A stretch of DNA of 64,000 nt, taken from assembly GCA_024362935.1 (NCBI GenBank), contig JANCRA010000001.1, positions 53,231,501 through 53,295,500 of the forward strand, given 5' to 3'. The notes below the pieces were generated by a model. That model did not search any database. It was not told the origin of the DNA and saw only the letters and a program-made list of their open reading frames with translations. Made by a program: the position numbers and the translations under genes. This document shows, in pieces, positions 8,453 to 20,881 of the stretch (its first letter is position 1; each line of letters begins with the position of its first letter). The DNA comes from Setophaga petechia. Lineage: Eukaryota > Chordata > Aves > Passeriformes > Parulidae.

Positions 8453-11400
8453 GTGAGGCTTACGCCTAGCGTTAAGGTTTTTTAAATGAGAAAGGCTTGA
8501 GCTCCAGACACAATTCAGCTGGCAAAGGCATCCCAAGGGGATCGAAAAAGTGCCACAACATGGCTGCCTCCGCACATTTTTCCTTGGGACCGTCCCTAAC
8601 CCTAGGCTGATTGACCAGTTTAGGGGTTAGGGTTACGCCTAGGGTAAGGGTTTTTTAATCCAGAAAGCCCTGAGCTCCAGGCACACTGCAACTGCAAAAG
8701 GTATCCCAAGGGGAGCGCAAAAGCGCCGCGACATGGCTGCCTCCACAGCTTTTTCTTTGGTGCCATCCCTAACCCTAGGCTGATTTACCTGTCTAGGGCT
8801 AGGGTTAGGGTTAAGCCTAGGGTTAGGGTTTTTTAAATGAGAAAGGCTTGAGCTCCAGACAGAATTCAGCAGGCAAAGGCATCCCAAGGGGATCGAAAAA
8901 GTGCCACAACATGGCTGCCTCCGCACATTTTTCCTTGGGACCGTCCCTAACACTAGGCTGATTGACCAGTTTAGGGGTTAGGGTTACGCCTAGGGTAAGG
9001 GTTTTTTAATCCAGAAAGCCCTGAGCTCCAGGCACACTGCAACTGCAAAAGGTATCCCAAGGGGAGCGCAAGAGCGCCACAACATGGCTGCCTCCACAGC
9101 TTTTTCTTTGGTGCCATCCCTAACCCTAGGCTGATTTACCTGTCTAGGGCTAGGGTTAGGGTTAAGCCTAGGGTTAGGGTTTTTTAAATGAGAAAGGCTT
9201 GAGCTCCAGACACAATTCAGCTGGCAAAGGCATCCCAAGGGGATCGGAAAAGTGCCACAACATGGCTGCCTCCGCACATTTTTCCTTGGGACCGTCCCTA
9301 ACCCTAGGCTGATTGACCAGTTTAGGGGTTAGGGTTACGCCTAGGGTAAGGGTTTTTTAATCCAGAAAGCCCTGAGCTCCAGGCACACTGCAACTACAAA
9401 AGGTATCCCAAGGGGAGTGCAAAAGCGCCGCGACATGGCTGCCTCCACAGCTTTTTCTTTGGTGCCATCCCTAACCCTAGGCTGATTTACCTGTCTAGGG
9501 CTAGGGTTAGGGTTACGCCTAGGGTTAGGGTTTTTTAAATGAGAAAGGCTTGAGCTCCAGACACAATTCAGCAGGCAAAGGCATCCCAAGGGGATCGAAA
9601 AAGTGCCACAACATGGCTGCCTCCGCACATTTTTCCTTGGGACCGTCCCTAACCCTAGGCTGATTGACCAGTTTAGTAGTTAGGGTTACGCCTAGGGTAA
9701 GGGTTTTTTAATCCAGAAAGCCCTGAGCTCCAGGCACACTGCAACTGCAAAAGGTATCCCAAGGGGAGCGCAAAAGCGCCACAACATGGCTGCCTCCACA
9801 GCTTTTTCTTTGGTGCCATCCCTAACCCTAGGCTGATTTACCTGTCTAGGGCAAGGGTTAGGGTTACGCCTAGGGTTAGGGTTTTTTAAATGAGAAAGGC
9901 TTGAGCTCAAGACACAATTCAGCTGGCAAAGGCATCCTAAGGGGATCGAAAAAGTGCCGCAACATGGCTGCATCTGCACATTTTTCCTTGGGACCGTCCC
10001 TAACCCTAGGCTGATTGACCAGTTTAGGGGTTAGGGTTACGCCTAGGGTAAGGGTTTTTTAATCCAGAAAGCCCTGAGCTCCAGGCACACTGCAACTGCA
10101 AAAGGTATCCCAAGGGGAGCGCAAAAGCGCCGCGACATGGCTGCCTCCACAGCTTTTTCTTTGGTGCCATCCCTAACCCTAGGCTGATTTACCTGTCTAG
10201 GGCTAGGGTTAGGGTTACGCCTAGGGTTAGGGTTTTTTAAATGAGAAAGGCTTGAGCTCCAGACACAATTCAGCAGGCAAAGGCATCCCAAGGGGATCGA
10301 AAAAGTGCCACAACATGGCTGCCTCCGCACATTTTTCCTTGGGACCGTCCCTAACCCTAGGCTGATTGAGCAGTTTAGTAGTTAGGGTTACGCCTAGGGT
10401 AAGGGTTTTTTAATCCAGAAAGCCCTGAGCTCCAGGCACACTGCAACTGCAAAAGGTATCCCAAAGGGAGCGCAAAAGCGCCGCGACATGGCTGCCTCCA
10501 CAGCTTTTTCTTTGGTGCCATCCCTAACCCTAGGCTGATTTACCTGTCTAGGGCTAGGGTTAGGGTTACGCCTAGCGTTAAGGTTTTTTAAATGAGAAAG
10601 GCTTGAGCTCCAGACACAATTCAGCTGGCAAAGGCATCCCAAGGGGATCGAAAAAGTGCCACAACATGGCTGCCTCCGCACATTTTTCCTTGGGACCGTC
10701 CCTAACCCTAGGCTGATTGACCAGTTAGGGGTTAGGGTTACGCCTAGGGTAAGGGTTTTTTAATCCAGAAAGCCCTGAGCTCCAGGCACACTGCAACTGC
10801 AAAAGGTATCCCAAGGGGAGCGCAAAAGCGCCGCGACATCGCTGCCTCCACAGCTTTTTCTTTGGTGCCATCCCTAACCCTAGGCTGATTTACCTGTCTA
10901 GGGCTAGGGTTAGGGTTAAGCCTAGGGTTAGGGTTTTTGAAATGAGAAAGGCTTGAGCTCCAGACACAATTCACCTGGCAAAGGCATCCCAAGGGGATCG
11001 AAAAAGTGCCACAACATGGCTGCCTCCGCACATTTTTCCTTGGGACCGTCCCTAACCCTAGGCTGATTGACCAGTTTAGGGGTTAGGGTTACGCCTAGGG
11101 TAAGGGTTTTTTAATCCAGAAAGCCCTGAGCTCCAGGCACACTGCAACTGCAAAAGGTATCCCAAGGGGAGCGCAAAAGCGCCGCGACATGGCTGCCTCC
11201 ACAGCTTTTTCTTTGGTGCCATCCCTAACCCTAGGCTGATTTACCTGTCTAGGGCTAGGGTTAGGGTTAAGCCTAGGGTTAGGGTTTTTGAAATGAGAAA
11301 GGCTTGAGCTCCAGACACAATTCAGCTGGCAAAGGCATCCCAAGGGGATCGAAAAAGTGCCACAACATGGCTGCCTCCGCACATTTTTCCTTGGGACCGT

Positions 11401-11758
11401 CCCTAACCCTAGGCTGATTGACCAGTTTAGGGGTTAGGGTTACGCCTAGGGTAAGGGTTTTTTAATCCAGAAAGCCCTGAGCTCCAGGCACACTGCAACT
11501 GCAAAAGGTATCCCAAGGGGAGCGCAAAAGCGCCGCGACATGGCTGCCTCCACAGCTTTTTCTTTGGTGCCATCCCTAACCCTAGGCTGATTTACCTGTC
11601 TAGGGCTAGGGTTAGGGTTAAGCCTAGGGTTAGGGTTTTTTAAATGAGAAAGGCTTGAGCTCAAGACACAATTCAGCTGGCAAAGGCATCCCAAGGGGAT
11701 CGAAAAAGTGCCGCAACATGGCTGCCTCCGCACATTTTTCCTTGGGACCGTCCCTAAC
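8453..11758 (+). repeat. Mixed satellite units without clear HOR order
   Basis: About nine and a half units. Their variants (GCAAGAGCG at about 9068, CCTAGCGTTAAGG at about 10572, TTTTTGAAATGAG at about 10935 and 11285, CACCTGGC at about 10972) are those of neighbouring HORs but in an order I could not match to a repeated block. One T is missing in CCAGTTAGGGG near 10724. No other sequence is present. Confidence 0.8.
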
Positions 11759-14700
11759 CCTAGGCTGATTGACCAGTTTAGGGGTTAGGGTTACGCCTAG
11801 GGTAAGGGTTTTTTAATCCAGAAAGCCCTGAGCTCCAGGCACACTGCAACTGCAAAAGGTATCCCAAGGGGAGCGCAAAAGCGCCGCGACATCGCTGCCT
11901 CCACAGCTTTTTCTTTGGTGCCATCCCTAACCCTAGGCTGATTTACCTGTCTAGGTCTAGGGTTAGGGTTAAGCCTAGGGTTAGGGTTTTTTAAATGAGA
12001 AAGACTTGAGCTCCAGACACAATTCAGCTGGCAAAGGCATCCCAAGGGGATCGAAAAAGTGCCACAACATGGCTGCCTCCGCACATTTTTCCTTGGGACC
12101 GTTCCTAAGCCTAGGCTGATTGACCAGTTTAGGGGTTAGGGTTACGCCTAGGGTAAGGGTTTTTTAATCCAGAAAGCCCTGAGCTCCAGGCACACTGCAA
12201 CTGCAAAAGGTATCCCAAGGGGAGCGCAAAAGCGCCGCGACATGGCTGCCTCCACAGCTTTTTCTTTGGTGCCATCCCTAACTCTAGGCTGATTTACCTG
12301 TCTAGGGTTAGGGTTAGGGTTAAGCCTAGGGTTAGGGTTTTTTAAATGAGAAAGGCTTGAGCTCCAGACACAATTCAGCAGGCAAAGGCATCCCAAGAAG
12401 ATCGAAAAAGTGCCACAACATGGCTGCCTCCGCACATTTTTCCTTGGGACCGTCCCTAACCCTAGGCTGATTGACCAGTTTAGTAGTTAGGGTTACGCCT
12501 AGGGTAAGGGTTTTTTAATCCAGAAAGCCCTGAGCTCCAGGCACACTGCAACTGCAAAAGGTATACCAAGGGGAGCGCAAAAGCGCCGCGACATGGCTGC
12601 CTCCACAGCTTTTTCTTTGGTGCCATCCCTAACCCTAGGCTGATTTACCTGTCTAGGGCTAGGGTTAGGGTTACGCATAGCGTTAAGGTTTTTTAAATGA
12701 GAAAGGCTTGAGCTCCAGACACAATTCACCTGGCAAAGGCATCCCAAGGGGATCGAAAAAGTGCCGCAACATGGCTGCCTCCGCACATTTTTCCTTGGGA
12801 CCGTCCCTAACCCTAGGTTGATTGACCAGTTTAGTTGTTAGGGTTACGCCTAGGGTAAGGGTTTTTTAATCCAGAAAGCCCTGAGCTCCAGGCACACTGC
12901 AACTGCAAAAGGTATCCCAAGGGGAGCGCAAAAGCGCAACGACATCACTGCCTCCACAGCTTTTTCTTTGGTGCCATCCCTAACCCTAGGCTGATTTACC
13001 TGTCTAGGGCTAGAGTGAGGGTTACGCCTAGGGTTAGGGTTTTTGAAATGAGAAAGGCTTGAGCTCCAGACACAATTCAGCAGGCAAAGGCATCCCAAGG
13101 GGATCGAAAAAGTGCCACAACATGGCTGCCTCCCCACATTTTTCCTTGGGACCGTCCCTAACCCTAGGCTGATTGACCAGTTTAGGGGTTAGGGTTACGC
13201 CTAGGGTAAGGGTTTTTTAATCCAGAAAGCCCTGAGCTCCAGGCACACTGCAACTGCAAAAGGTATCCCAAGGGGAGCGCAAGAGCGCCACAACATGGCT
13301 GCCTCCACAGCTTTTTCTTTGGTGCCATCACTAACCCTAGGCTGATTTACCTGTCTAGGGCTAGGGTTAGGGTTAAGCCTAGGGTTAGGGTTTTTGAAAT
13401 GAGAAAGGCTTGAGCTCCAGACACAATTCAGCTGGCAAAGGCATCCCAAGGGGATCGAAAAAGTGCCACAACATGGCTGCCTCCGCACGTTTTTCCTTGG
13501 GACCGTCCCTAACCCTAGGCTGATTGACCAGTTTAGGGGTTAGGGTTACGCCTAGGGTAAGGGTTTTTTAATCCAGAAAGCCCTGAGCTCCAGGCACACT
13601 GCAACTGCAAAAGGTATCCCAAGGGGAGCGCAAAAGCGCCGCGACATGGCTGCCTCCACAGCTTTTTCTTTGGTGCCATCCCTAACCCTAGGCTGATTTA
13701 CCTGTCTAGGGCTAGGGTTAGGGTTAAGCCTAGGGTTAGGGTTTTTTAAATGAGAAAGGCTTGAGCTCAAGACACAATTCAGCTGGCAAAGGCATCCCAA
13801 GGGGATCGAAAAAGTGCCGCAACATGGCTGCCTCCGCACATTTTTCCTTGGGACCGTCCCTAACCCTAGGCTGGTTGACCAGTTTAGGGGTTAGGGTTAC
13901 GCCTAGGGTAAGCGTTTTTTAATCCAGAAAGCCCTGAGCTCCAGGCACACTGCAACTGCAAAAGGTATCCCAAGGGGAGCGCAAAAGCGCCACAACATGG
14001 CTGCCTCCACAGCTTTTTCTTTGGTGCCATCCCTAACCCTAGGCTGATTTACCTGTCTAGGGCTAGTATTAGGGTTACGCCTAGGGTTAGGGTTTTTTAA
14101 ATGAGAAAGGCTTGAGCTCCAGACACAATTCAGCAGGCAAAGGCATCCCAAGGGGATCGAAAAAGTGCCACAACATGGCTGCCTCCGCACATTTTTCCTT
14201 GGGATCGTCCCTAACCCTAGGCTGATTAACCAGTTTAGTAGTTAGGGTTACGCCTAGGGTAAGGGTTTTTTAATCCAGAAAGCCCTGAGCTCCAGGCACA
14301 CTGCAACTGCAATAGGTATCCCAAGGGGAGCGCAAAAGCGCCGCGACATGGCTGCCTCCAAAGCTTTTTCTTTGGTGCCATCCCTAACCCTAGGCTGATT
14401 TACCTGTCTAGGGCTAGGGTTAGGGTTACGCCTAGCGTTAAGGTTTTTTAAATGAGAAAGGCTTGAGCTCCAGACACAATTCAGCTGGCAAAGTCATCCC
14501 AAGGGGATCGAAAAAGTGCCGCAACATGGCTGCCTCCGCACATTTTTCCTTGGGACCGTCCCTAACCCTAGGTTGATTGACCAGTTTAGTAGTTAGGGTT
14601 ACGCCTAGGGTAAGGGTTTTTTAATCCAGAAAGCCCTGAGCTCCAGGCACACTGCAACTGCAAAAGGTATCCCAAGGGGAGCGCAAAAGCGCCGCGACAT

Positions 14701-15267
14701 GGCTGCCTCCACAGCTTTTTCTTTGGTGCCATCCCTAACCCTAGGCTGATTTACCTGTCTAGGGCTAGAGTGAGGGTTACGCCTAGGGTTAGGGTTTTTT
14801 AAATGAGAAAGGCTTGAGCTCCAGACACAATTCAGCAGGCAAAGGCATCCCAAGGGGATCCAAAAATGCCACAACATGGCTGCCTCCCCACATTTTTCCT
14901 TGGGACCGTCCCTAACCCTAGGCTGATTGACCAGTTTAGTAGTTAGGGTTACGCCTAGGGTAAGGGTTGTTTAATCCAGAAAGCCCTGAGCTCCAGGCAC
15001 ACTGCAACTGCAAAAGGTATCCCAAGGGGAGCCCAAAAGCTCCACAACATGGCTGCCTCCACAGCTTTTTCTTTGGTGCCATCCCTAACCCTAGGCTGAT
15101 TTACCTGTCTAGGGCTAGGGTTAGGGTTAAGCCTAGGGTTAGGGTTTTTTAAATGAGAAAGGCTTGAGCTCAAGACACAATTCAGCTGGCAAAGGCATCC
15201 CAAGGGGATCGAAAAAGTGCCGCAACATGGCTGCCTCCGCACATTTTTCCTTGGGACCGTCCCTAAC
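11759..15267 (+). repeat. 9/10-mer HOR, copy 1 with one extra unit (3509 bp)
   Basis: Ten units, nine of which recur in the same order at 15268-18424. Shared markers are GTTCCTAAGCCTAGG (about 12101), a half A with three consecutive TTAGGG-type repeats plus AAGAAGATCG (about 12303-12405), ACGCATAGCG (about 12672), CGCAACGACATCAC, AGGCTGGTTGACC (about 13870), CTAGTATTAGGG (about 14065) and GCAATAGGTATCC (about 14309). The unit around 13163-13513 (GCAAGAGCG, TTTTTGAAATGAG) has no partner in copy 2. One base is missing near 14865. Confidence 0.9.
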
Positions 15268-18200
15268 CCTAGGCTGATTGACCAGTTTAGGGGTTAGGGT
15301 TACGCCTAGGGTAAGGGTTTTTTAATCCAGAAAGCCCTGAGCTCCAGGCACACTGCAACTGCAAAAGGTATCCCAAGGGGAGCGCAAAAGCGCCGCGACA
15401 TCGCTGCCTCCACAGCTTTTTCTTTGGTGCCATCCCTAACCCTAGGCTGATTTACCTGTCTAGGGCTAGGGTTAGGGTTAAGCCTAGGGTTAGGGTTTTT
15501 TAAATGAGAAAGACTTGAGCTCCAGACACAATTCAGCTGGCAAAGGCATCCCAAGGGGATCGAAAAAGTGCCACAACATGGCTGCCTCCGCACATTTTTC
15601 CTTGGGACCGTTCCTAAGCCTAGGCTGATTGACCAGTTTAGGGGTTAGGGTTACGCCTAGGGTAAGGGTTTTTTAATCCAGAAAGCCCTGAGCTCCAGGC
15701 ACACTGCAACTGCAAAAGTATCCCAAGGGGAGCGCAAAAGCGCCGCGACATGGCTGCCTCCACAGCTTTTTCTTTGGTGCCATCCCTAACCCTAGGCTGA
15801 TTTACCTGTCTAGGGTTAGGGTTAGGGTTAAGCCTAGGGTTAGGGTTTTTTAAATGAGAAAGGCTTGAGCTCCAGACACAATTCAGCAGGCAAAGGCATC
15901 CCAAGAAGATCGAAAAAGTGCCACAACATGGCTGCCTCCGCACATTTTTCCTTGGGACCGTCCCTAACCCTAGGCTGATTGACCAGTTTAGTAGTTAGGG
16001 TTACGCCTAGGGTAAGGGTTTTTTAATCCAGAAAGCCCTGAGCTCCAGGCACACTGCAACTGCAAAAGGTATCCCAAGGGGAGCGCAAAAGCGCCGCGAC
16101 ATGGCTGCCTCCACAGCTTTTTCTTTGGTGCCATCCCTAACCCTAGGCTGATTTACCTGTCTAGGGCTAGGGTTAGGGTTACGCATAGCGTTAAGGTTTT
16201 TTAAATGAGAAAGGCTTGAGCTCCAGACACAATTCACCTGGCAAAGGCATCCCAAGGGGATCGAAAAAGTGCCGCAACATGGCTGCCTCCGCACATTTTT
16301 CCTTGGGACCGTCCCTAACCCTAGGTTGATTGACCAGTTTAGTAGTTAGGGTTACGCCTAGGGTAAGGGTTTTTTAATCCAGAAAGCCCTGAGCTCCAGG
16401 CACACTGCAACTGCAAAAGGTATCCCAAGGGGAGCGCAAAAGCGCAACGACATCACTGCCTCCACAGCTTTTTCTTTGGTGCCATCCCTAACCCTAGGCT
16501 GATTTACCTGTCTAGGGCTAGAGTGAGGGTTACGCCTAGGGTTAGGGTTTTTTAAATGAGAAAGGCTTGAGCTCCAGACACAATTCAGCAGGCAAAGGCA
16601 TCCCAAGGGGATCGAAAAAGTGCCACAACATGGCTGCCTCCCCACATTTTTCCTTGGGACCGTCCCTAACCCTAGGCTGATTGACCAGTTTAGTAGTTAG
16701 GGTTACGCCTAGGGTAAGGGTTTTTTAATCCAGAAAGCCCTGAGCTCCAGGCACACTGCAACTGCAAAAGGTATCCCAAGGGGAGCGCAAAAGCGCCGCG
16801 ACATGGCTGCCTCCACAGCTTTTTCTTTGGTGCCATCCCTAACCCTAGGCTGATTTACCTGTCTAGGGCTAGGGTTAGGGTTAAGCCTAGGGTTAGGGTT
16901 TTTTAAATGAGAAAGGCTTGAGCTCAAGACACAATTCAGCTGGCAAAGGCATCCCAAGGGGATCGAAAAAGTGCCGCAACATGGCTGCCTCCGCACATTT
17001 TTCCTTGGGACCGTCCCTAACCCTAGGCTGGTTGACCAGTTTAGGGGTTAGGGTTACGCCTAGGGTAAGCGTTTTTTAATCCAGAAAGCCCTGAGCTCCA
17101 GGCACACTGCAACTGCAAAAGGTATCCCAAGGGGAGCGCAAAAGCGCCACAACATGGCTGCCTCCACAGCTTTTTCTTTGGTGCCATCCCTAACCCTAGG
17201 CTGATTTACCTGTCTAGGGCTAGTATTAGGGTTACGCCTAGGGTTAGGGTTTTTTAAATGAGAAAGGCTTGAGCTCCAGACACAATTCAGCAGGCAAAGG
17301 CATCCCAAGGGGATCGAAAAAGTGCCACAACATGGCTGCCTCCGCACATTTTTCCTTGGGACCGTCCCTAACCCTAGGCTGATTGACCAGTTTAGTAGTT
17401 AGGGTTACGCCTAGGGTAAGGGTTTTTTAATCCAGAAAGCCCTGAGCTCCAGGCACACTGCAACTGCAATAGGTATCCCAAGGGGAGCGCAAAAGCGCCG
17501 CGACATGGCTGCCTCCACAGCTTTTTCTTTGGTGCCATCCCTAACCCTAGGCTGATTTACCTGTCTAGGGCTAGGGTTAGGGTTACGCCTAGCGTTAAGG
17601 TTTTTTAAATGAGAAAGGCTTGAGCTCCAGACACAATTCAGCTGGCAAAGGCATCCCAAGGGGATCGAAAAAGTGCCGCAACATGGCTGCCTCCGCACAT
17701 TTTTCCTTGGGACCGTCCCTAACCCTAGGTTGATTGACCAGTTTAGTAGTTAGGGTTACGCCTAGGGTAAGGGTTTTTTAATCCAGAAAGCCCTGAGCTC
17801 CAGGCACACTGCAACTGCAAAAGGTATCCCAAGGGGAGCGCAAAAGCGCCGCGACATGGCTGCCTCCACAGCTTTTTCTTTGGTGCCATCCCTAACCCTA
17901 GGCTGATTTACCTGTCTAGGGCTAGAGTGAGGGTTACGCCTAGGGTTAGGGTTTTTTAAATGAGAAAGGCTTGAGCTCCAGACACAATTCAGCAGGCAAA
18001 GGCATCCCAAGGGGATCGAAAAATGCCACAACATGGCTGCCTCCCCACATTTTTCCTTGGGACCGTCCCTAACCCTAGGCTGATTGACCAGTTTAGGGGT
18101 TAGGGTTACGCCTAGGGTAAGGGTTGTTTAATCCAGAAAGCCCTGAGCTCCAGGCACACTGCAACTGCAAAAGGTATCCCAAGGGGAGCCCAAAAGCTCC

Positions 18201-18424
18201 ACAACATGGCTGCCTCCACAGCTTTTTCTTTGGTGCCATCCCTAACCCTAGGCTGATTTACCTGTCTAGGGCTAGGGTTAGGGTTACGCCTAGGGTTAGG
18301 GTTTTTTAAATGAGAAAGGCTTGAGCTCAAGACACAATTCAGCTGGCAAAGGCATCCCAAGGGGATCGAAAAAGTGCCACAACATGGCTGCCTCCGCACA
18401 TTTTATCTTGGGACCGTCCCTAAC
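15268..18424 (+). repeat. 9/10-mer HOR, copy 2 (3157 bp, nine units)
   Basis: Matches copy 1 marker for marker: GTTCCTAAGCCTAGG at about 15610, AAGAAGATCG at about 15903, ACGCATAGCG at about 16191, AGGCTGGTTGACC at about 17027, CTAGTATTAGGG at about 17221 and GCAATAGGTATCC at about 17467. It lacks the extra unit. It is 2 bp short of nine full units because of single-base losses near 15718 and 18023. Confidence 0.9.
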
Positions 18425-19028
18425 CCTAGGCTGATTGACCAGTTTAGGGGTTAGGGTTACGCCTAGGGTAAGGGTTTTTTAATCCAGAAAGCCCTGAGCT
18501 CCAGGCACACTGCAACTGCAAAAGGTATCCCAAGGGGAGCGCAAAAGCGCCGCGACATCGCTGCCTCCACAGCTTTTTCTTTGGTGCCATCCCTAACCCT
18601 AGGCTGATTTACCTGTCTAGGGCTAGGGTTAGGGTTAAGCCTAGGGTTAGGGTTTTTTAAATGAGAAAGACTTGAGCTCCAGACACAATTCAGCTGGCAA
18701 AGGCATCCCAAGGGGATCGAAAAAGTGCCACAACATGGCTGCCTCCGCACATTTTTCCTTGGGACCGTTCCTAAGCCTAGGCTGATTGACCAGTTTAGGG
18801 GTTAGGGTTACGCCTAGGGTAAGGGTTTTTTAATCCAGAAAGCCCTGAGCTCCAGGCACACTGCAACTGCAAAAGGTATCCCAAGGGGAGCGCAAAAGCG
18901 CCGCGACATGGCTGCCTCCACAGCTTTTTCTTTGGTGCCATCCCTAACCCTAGGCTGATTTACCTGTCTAGGGTTAGGGTTAGGGTTAAGCCTAGGGTTA
19001 GGGTTTTTTAAATGAGAAAGGCTTGAGC
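18425..19028 (+). repeat. 9/10-mer HOR, partial copy 3
   Basis: The first unit matches the first unit of both previous copies, including GTTCCTAAGCCTAGG near 18767. The second starts the same way, with the three-repeat telomeric half A near 18968. It then changes to a half A with GAGCTCAAGACAC and CAGCTGGC instead of CAGCAGGC with AAGAAGATCG. The boundary at the switch is approximate. Confidence 0.8.
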
Positions 19029-20881
19029 TCAAGACACAATTCAGCTGGCAAAGGCATCCCAAGGGGATCGAAAAAGTGCCGCAACATGGCTGCCTCCGCA
19101 CATTTTTCCTTGGGACCGTTCCTAACCCTAGGCTGATTGACCAGTTTAGGGGTTAGGGTTACGCCTAGGGTAAGCGTTTTTTAATCCAGAAAGCCCTGAG
19201 CTCCAGGCACACTGCAACTGCAAAAGGTATCCCAAGGGGAGCGCAAAAGCGCCACAACATGGCTGCCTCCACAGCTTTTTCTTTGGTGCCATCCCTAACC
19301 CTAGGCTGATTTACCTGTCTAGGGCTAGGGTTAGGGTTACGCCTAGGGTTAGGGTTTTTGAAATGAGAAAGGCTTGAGCTCCAGACACAATTCAGCAGGC
19401 AAAGGCATCCCAAGAAGATCGAAAAAGTGCCACAACATGGCTGCCTCCGCACATTTTTCCTTGGGACCGTCCCTAACCCTAGGCTGATTGACCAGTTTAG
19501 TAGTTAGGGTTACGCCTAGGGTAAGGGTTTTTTAATCCAGAAAGCCCTGAGCTCCAGGCACACTGCAACTGCAAAAGGTATCCCAAGGGGAGCGCAAAAG
19601 CGCAACGACATCACTGCCTCCACAGCTTTTTCTTTGGTGCCATCCCTAACCCTAGGCTGATTTACCTGTCTAGGGCTAGAGTGAGGGTTACGCCTAGGGT
19701 TAGGGTTTTTTAAATGAGAAAGGCTTGAGCTCCAGACACAATTCAGCAGGCAAAGGCATCCCAAGGGGATCGAAAAAGTGCCGCAACATGGCTGCCTCCG
19801 CACATTTTTCCTTGGGACCGTCCCTAACCCTAGGCTGATTGACCAGTTTAGGGGTTAGGGTTACGCCTAGGGTAAGGGTATTTTAATCCAGAAAGCCCTG
19901 AGCTCCAGGCACACTGCAACTGCAAAAGGTATCCCAAGGGGAGCCCAAAAGCTCCACAACATGGCTGCCTCCACAGCTTTTTCTTTGGTGCCATCCCTAA
20001 CCCTAGGCTGATTTACCTGTCTAGGGCTAGGGTTAGGGTTACGCCTAGGGTTAGGGTTTTTTAAATGAGAAAGGCTTGAGCTCAAGACACAATTCAGCTG
20101 GCAAAGGCATCCCAAGGGGATCGAAAAAGTGCCGCAACATGGCTGCCTCCGCACATTTTTCCTTGGGACCGTCCCTAACCCTAGGCTGATTGACCAGTTT
20201 AGGAGTTAGGGTCACGCCTAGGGTAAGGGTTTTTTAATCCAGAAGGCCCTGAGCCCCAGGCACGCTGCCACTGCAAAAGGTATCCCAAGGGGAGCGCAAA
20301 AGCTCCACAACATGGCTGCCTCCACAGCTTTTTCTTTGCTGCCATCCCTAACCCTAGGCTGATTTACCTGTCTAGGGCTAGGGTTAGGGTTACGCCTAGG
20401 GTTAGGCTTTTTTAAATGAGAAAGGCTTGAGCTCCAGACACAATTCAGCAGGTAAAGGCATCCCAAGGAGATCGAAAAAGTGCCGCAACATGGCTGCCTC
20501 CGCACATTTTTCCTTGGGACCGTCCCTAACCCTAGGCTGATTGACTAGTTTAGTAGTTAGGGTTACGCCTAGGGTAAGGGTTTTTTAATCCAGAAAGCCC
20601 TGAGCTCCAGGCACACTGCAACTGCAAAAAGTATCCCAAGGGGAGCGCAAAAGCGCCGCGACATCGCTGCCTCCACAGCTTTTTCTTTGGTGCCATCCCT
20701 AACCCTAGGCTGATTTACCTGTCTAGGGCTAGAGTTAGGGTTACGCCTAGGGTTAGGGTTTTTTAACTGAGAAAGGCTTCAGCTCTAGACACAATTCAGC
20801 TGGCAAAGGTATCCCTAGGGGATCGCAAAAGTGCGACAACATGGCTGCCTCCGCACATTTTTCCTTGGGACCGTCCCTAAC
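19029..20881 (+). repeat. Mixed satellite units, including a relic of the hexamer-type pair
   Basis: About five units. The last two (20180-20881) are diverged relatives of 883-1584. They have AGGAGTTAGGGTCACG, CACGCTGCCACTG, TTTGCTGCC, CAGCAGGTAAA, then GACTAGTTTAGTAG, CAAAAAGTATCCC, TTAACTGAG and GGTATCCCTAGGGG. These copies carry more private changes than those at 1-5 kb (CCAGAAGGCCCTGAGCCCC, GCTTCAGCTCTAGAC, AAAGTGCGACAAC). Confidence 0.8.
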
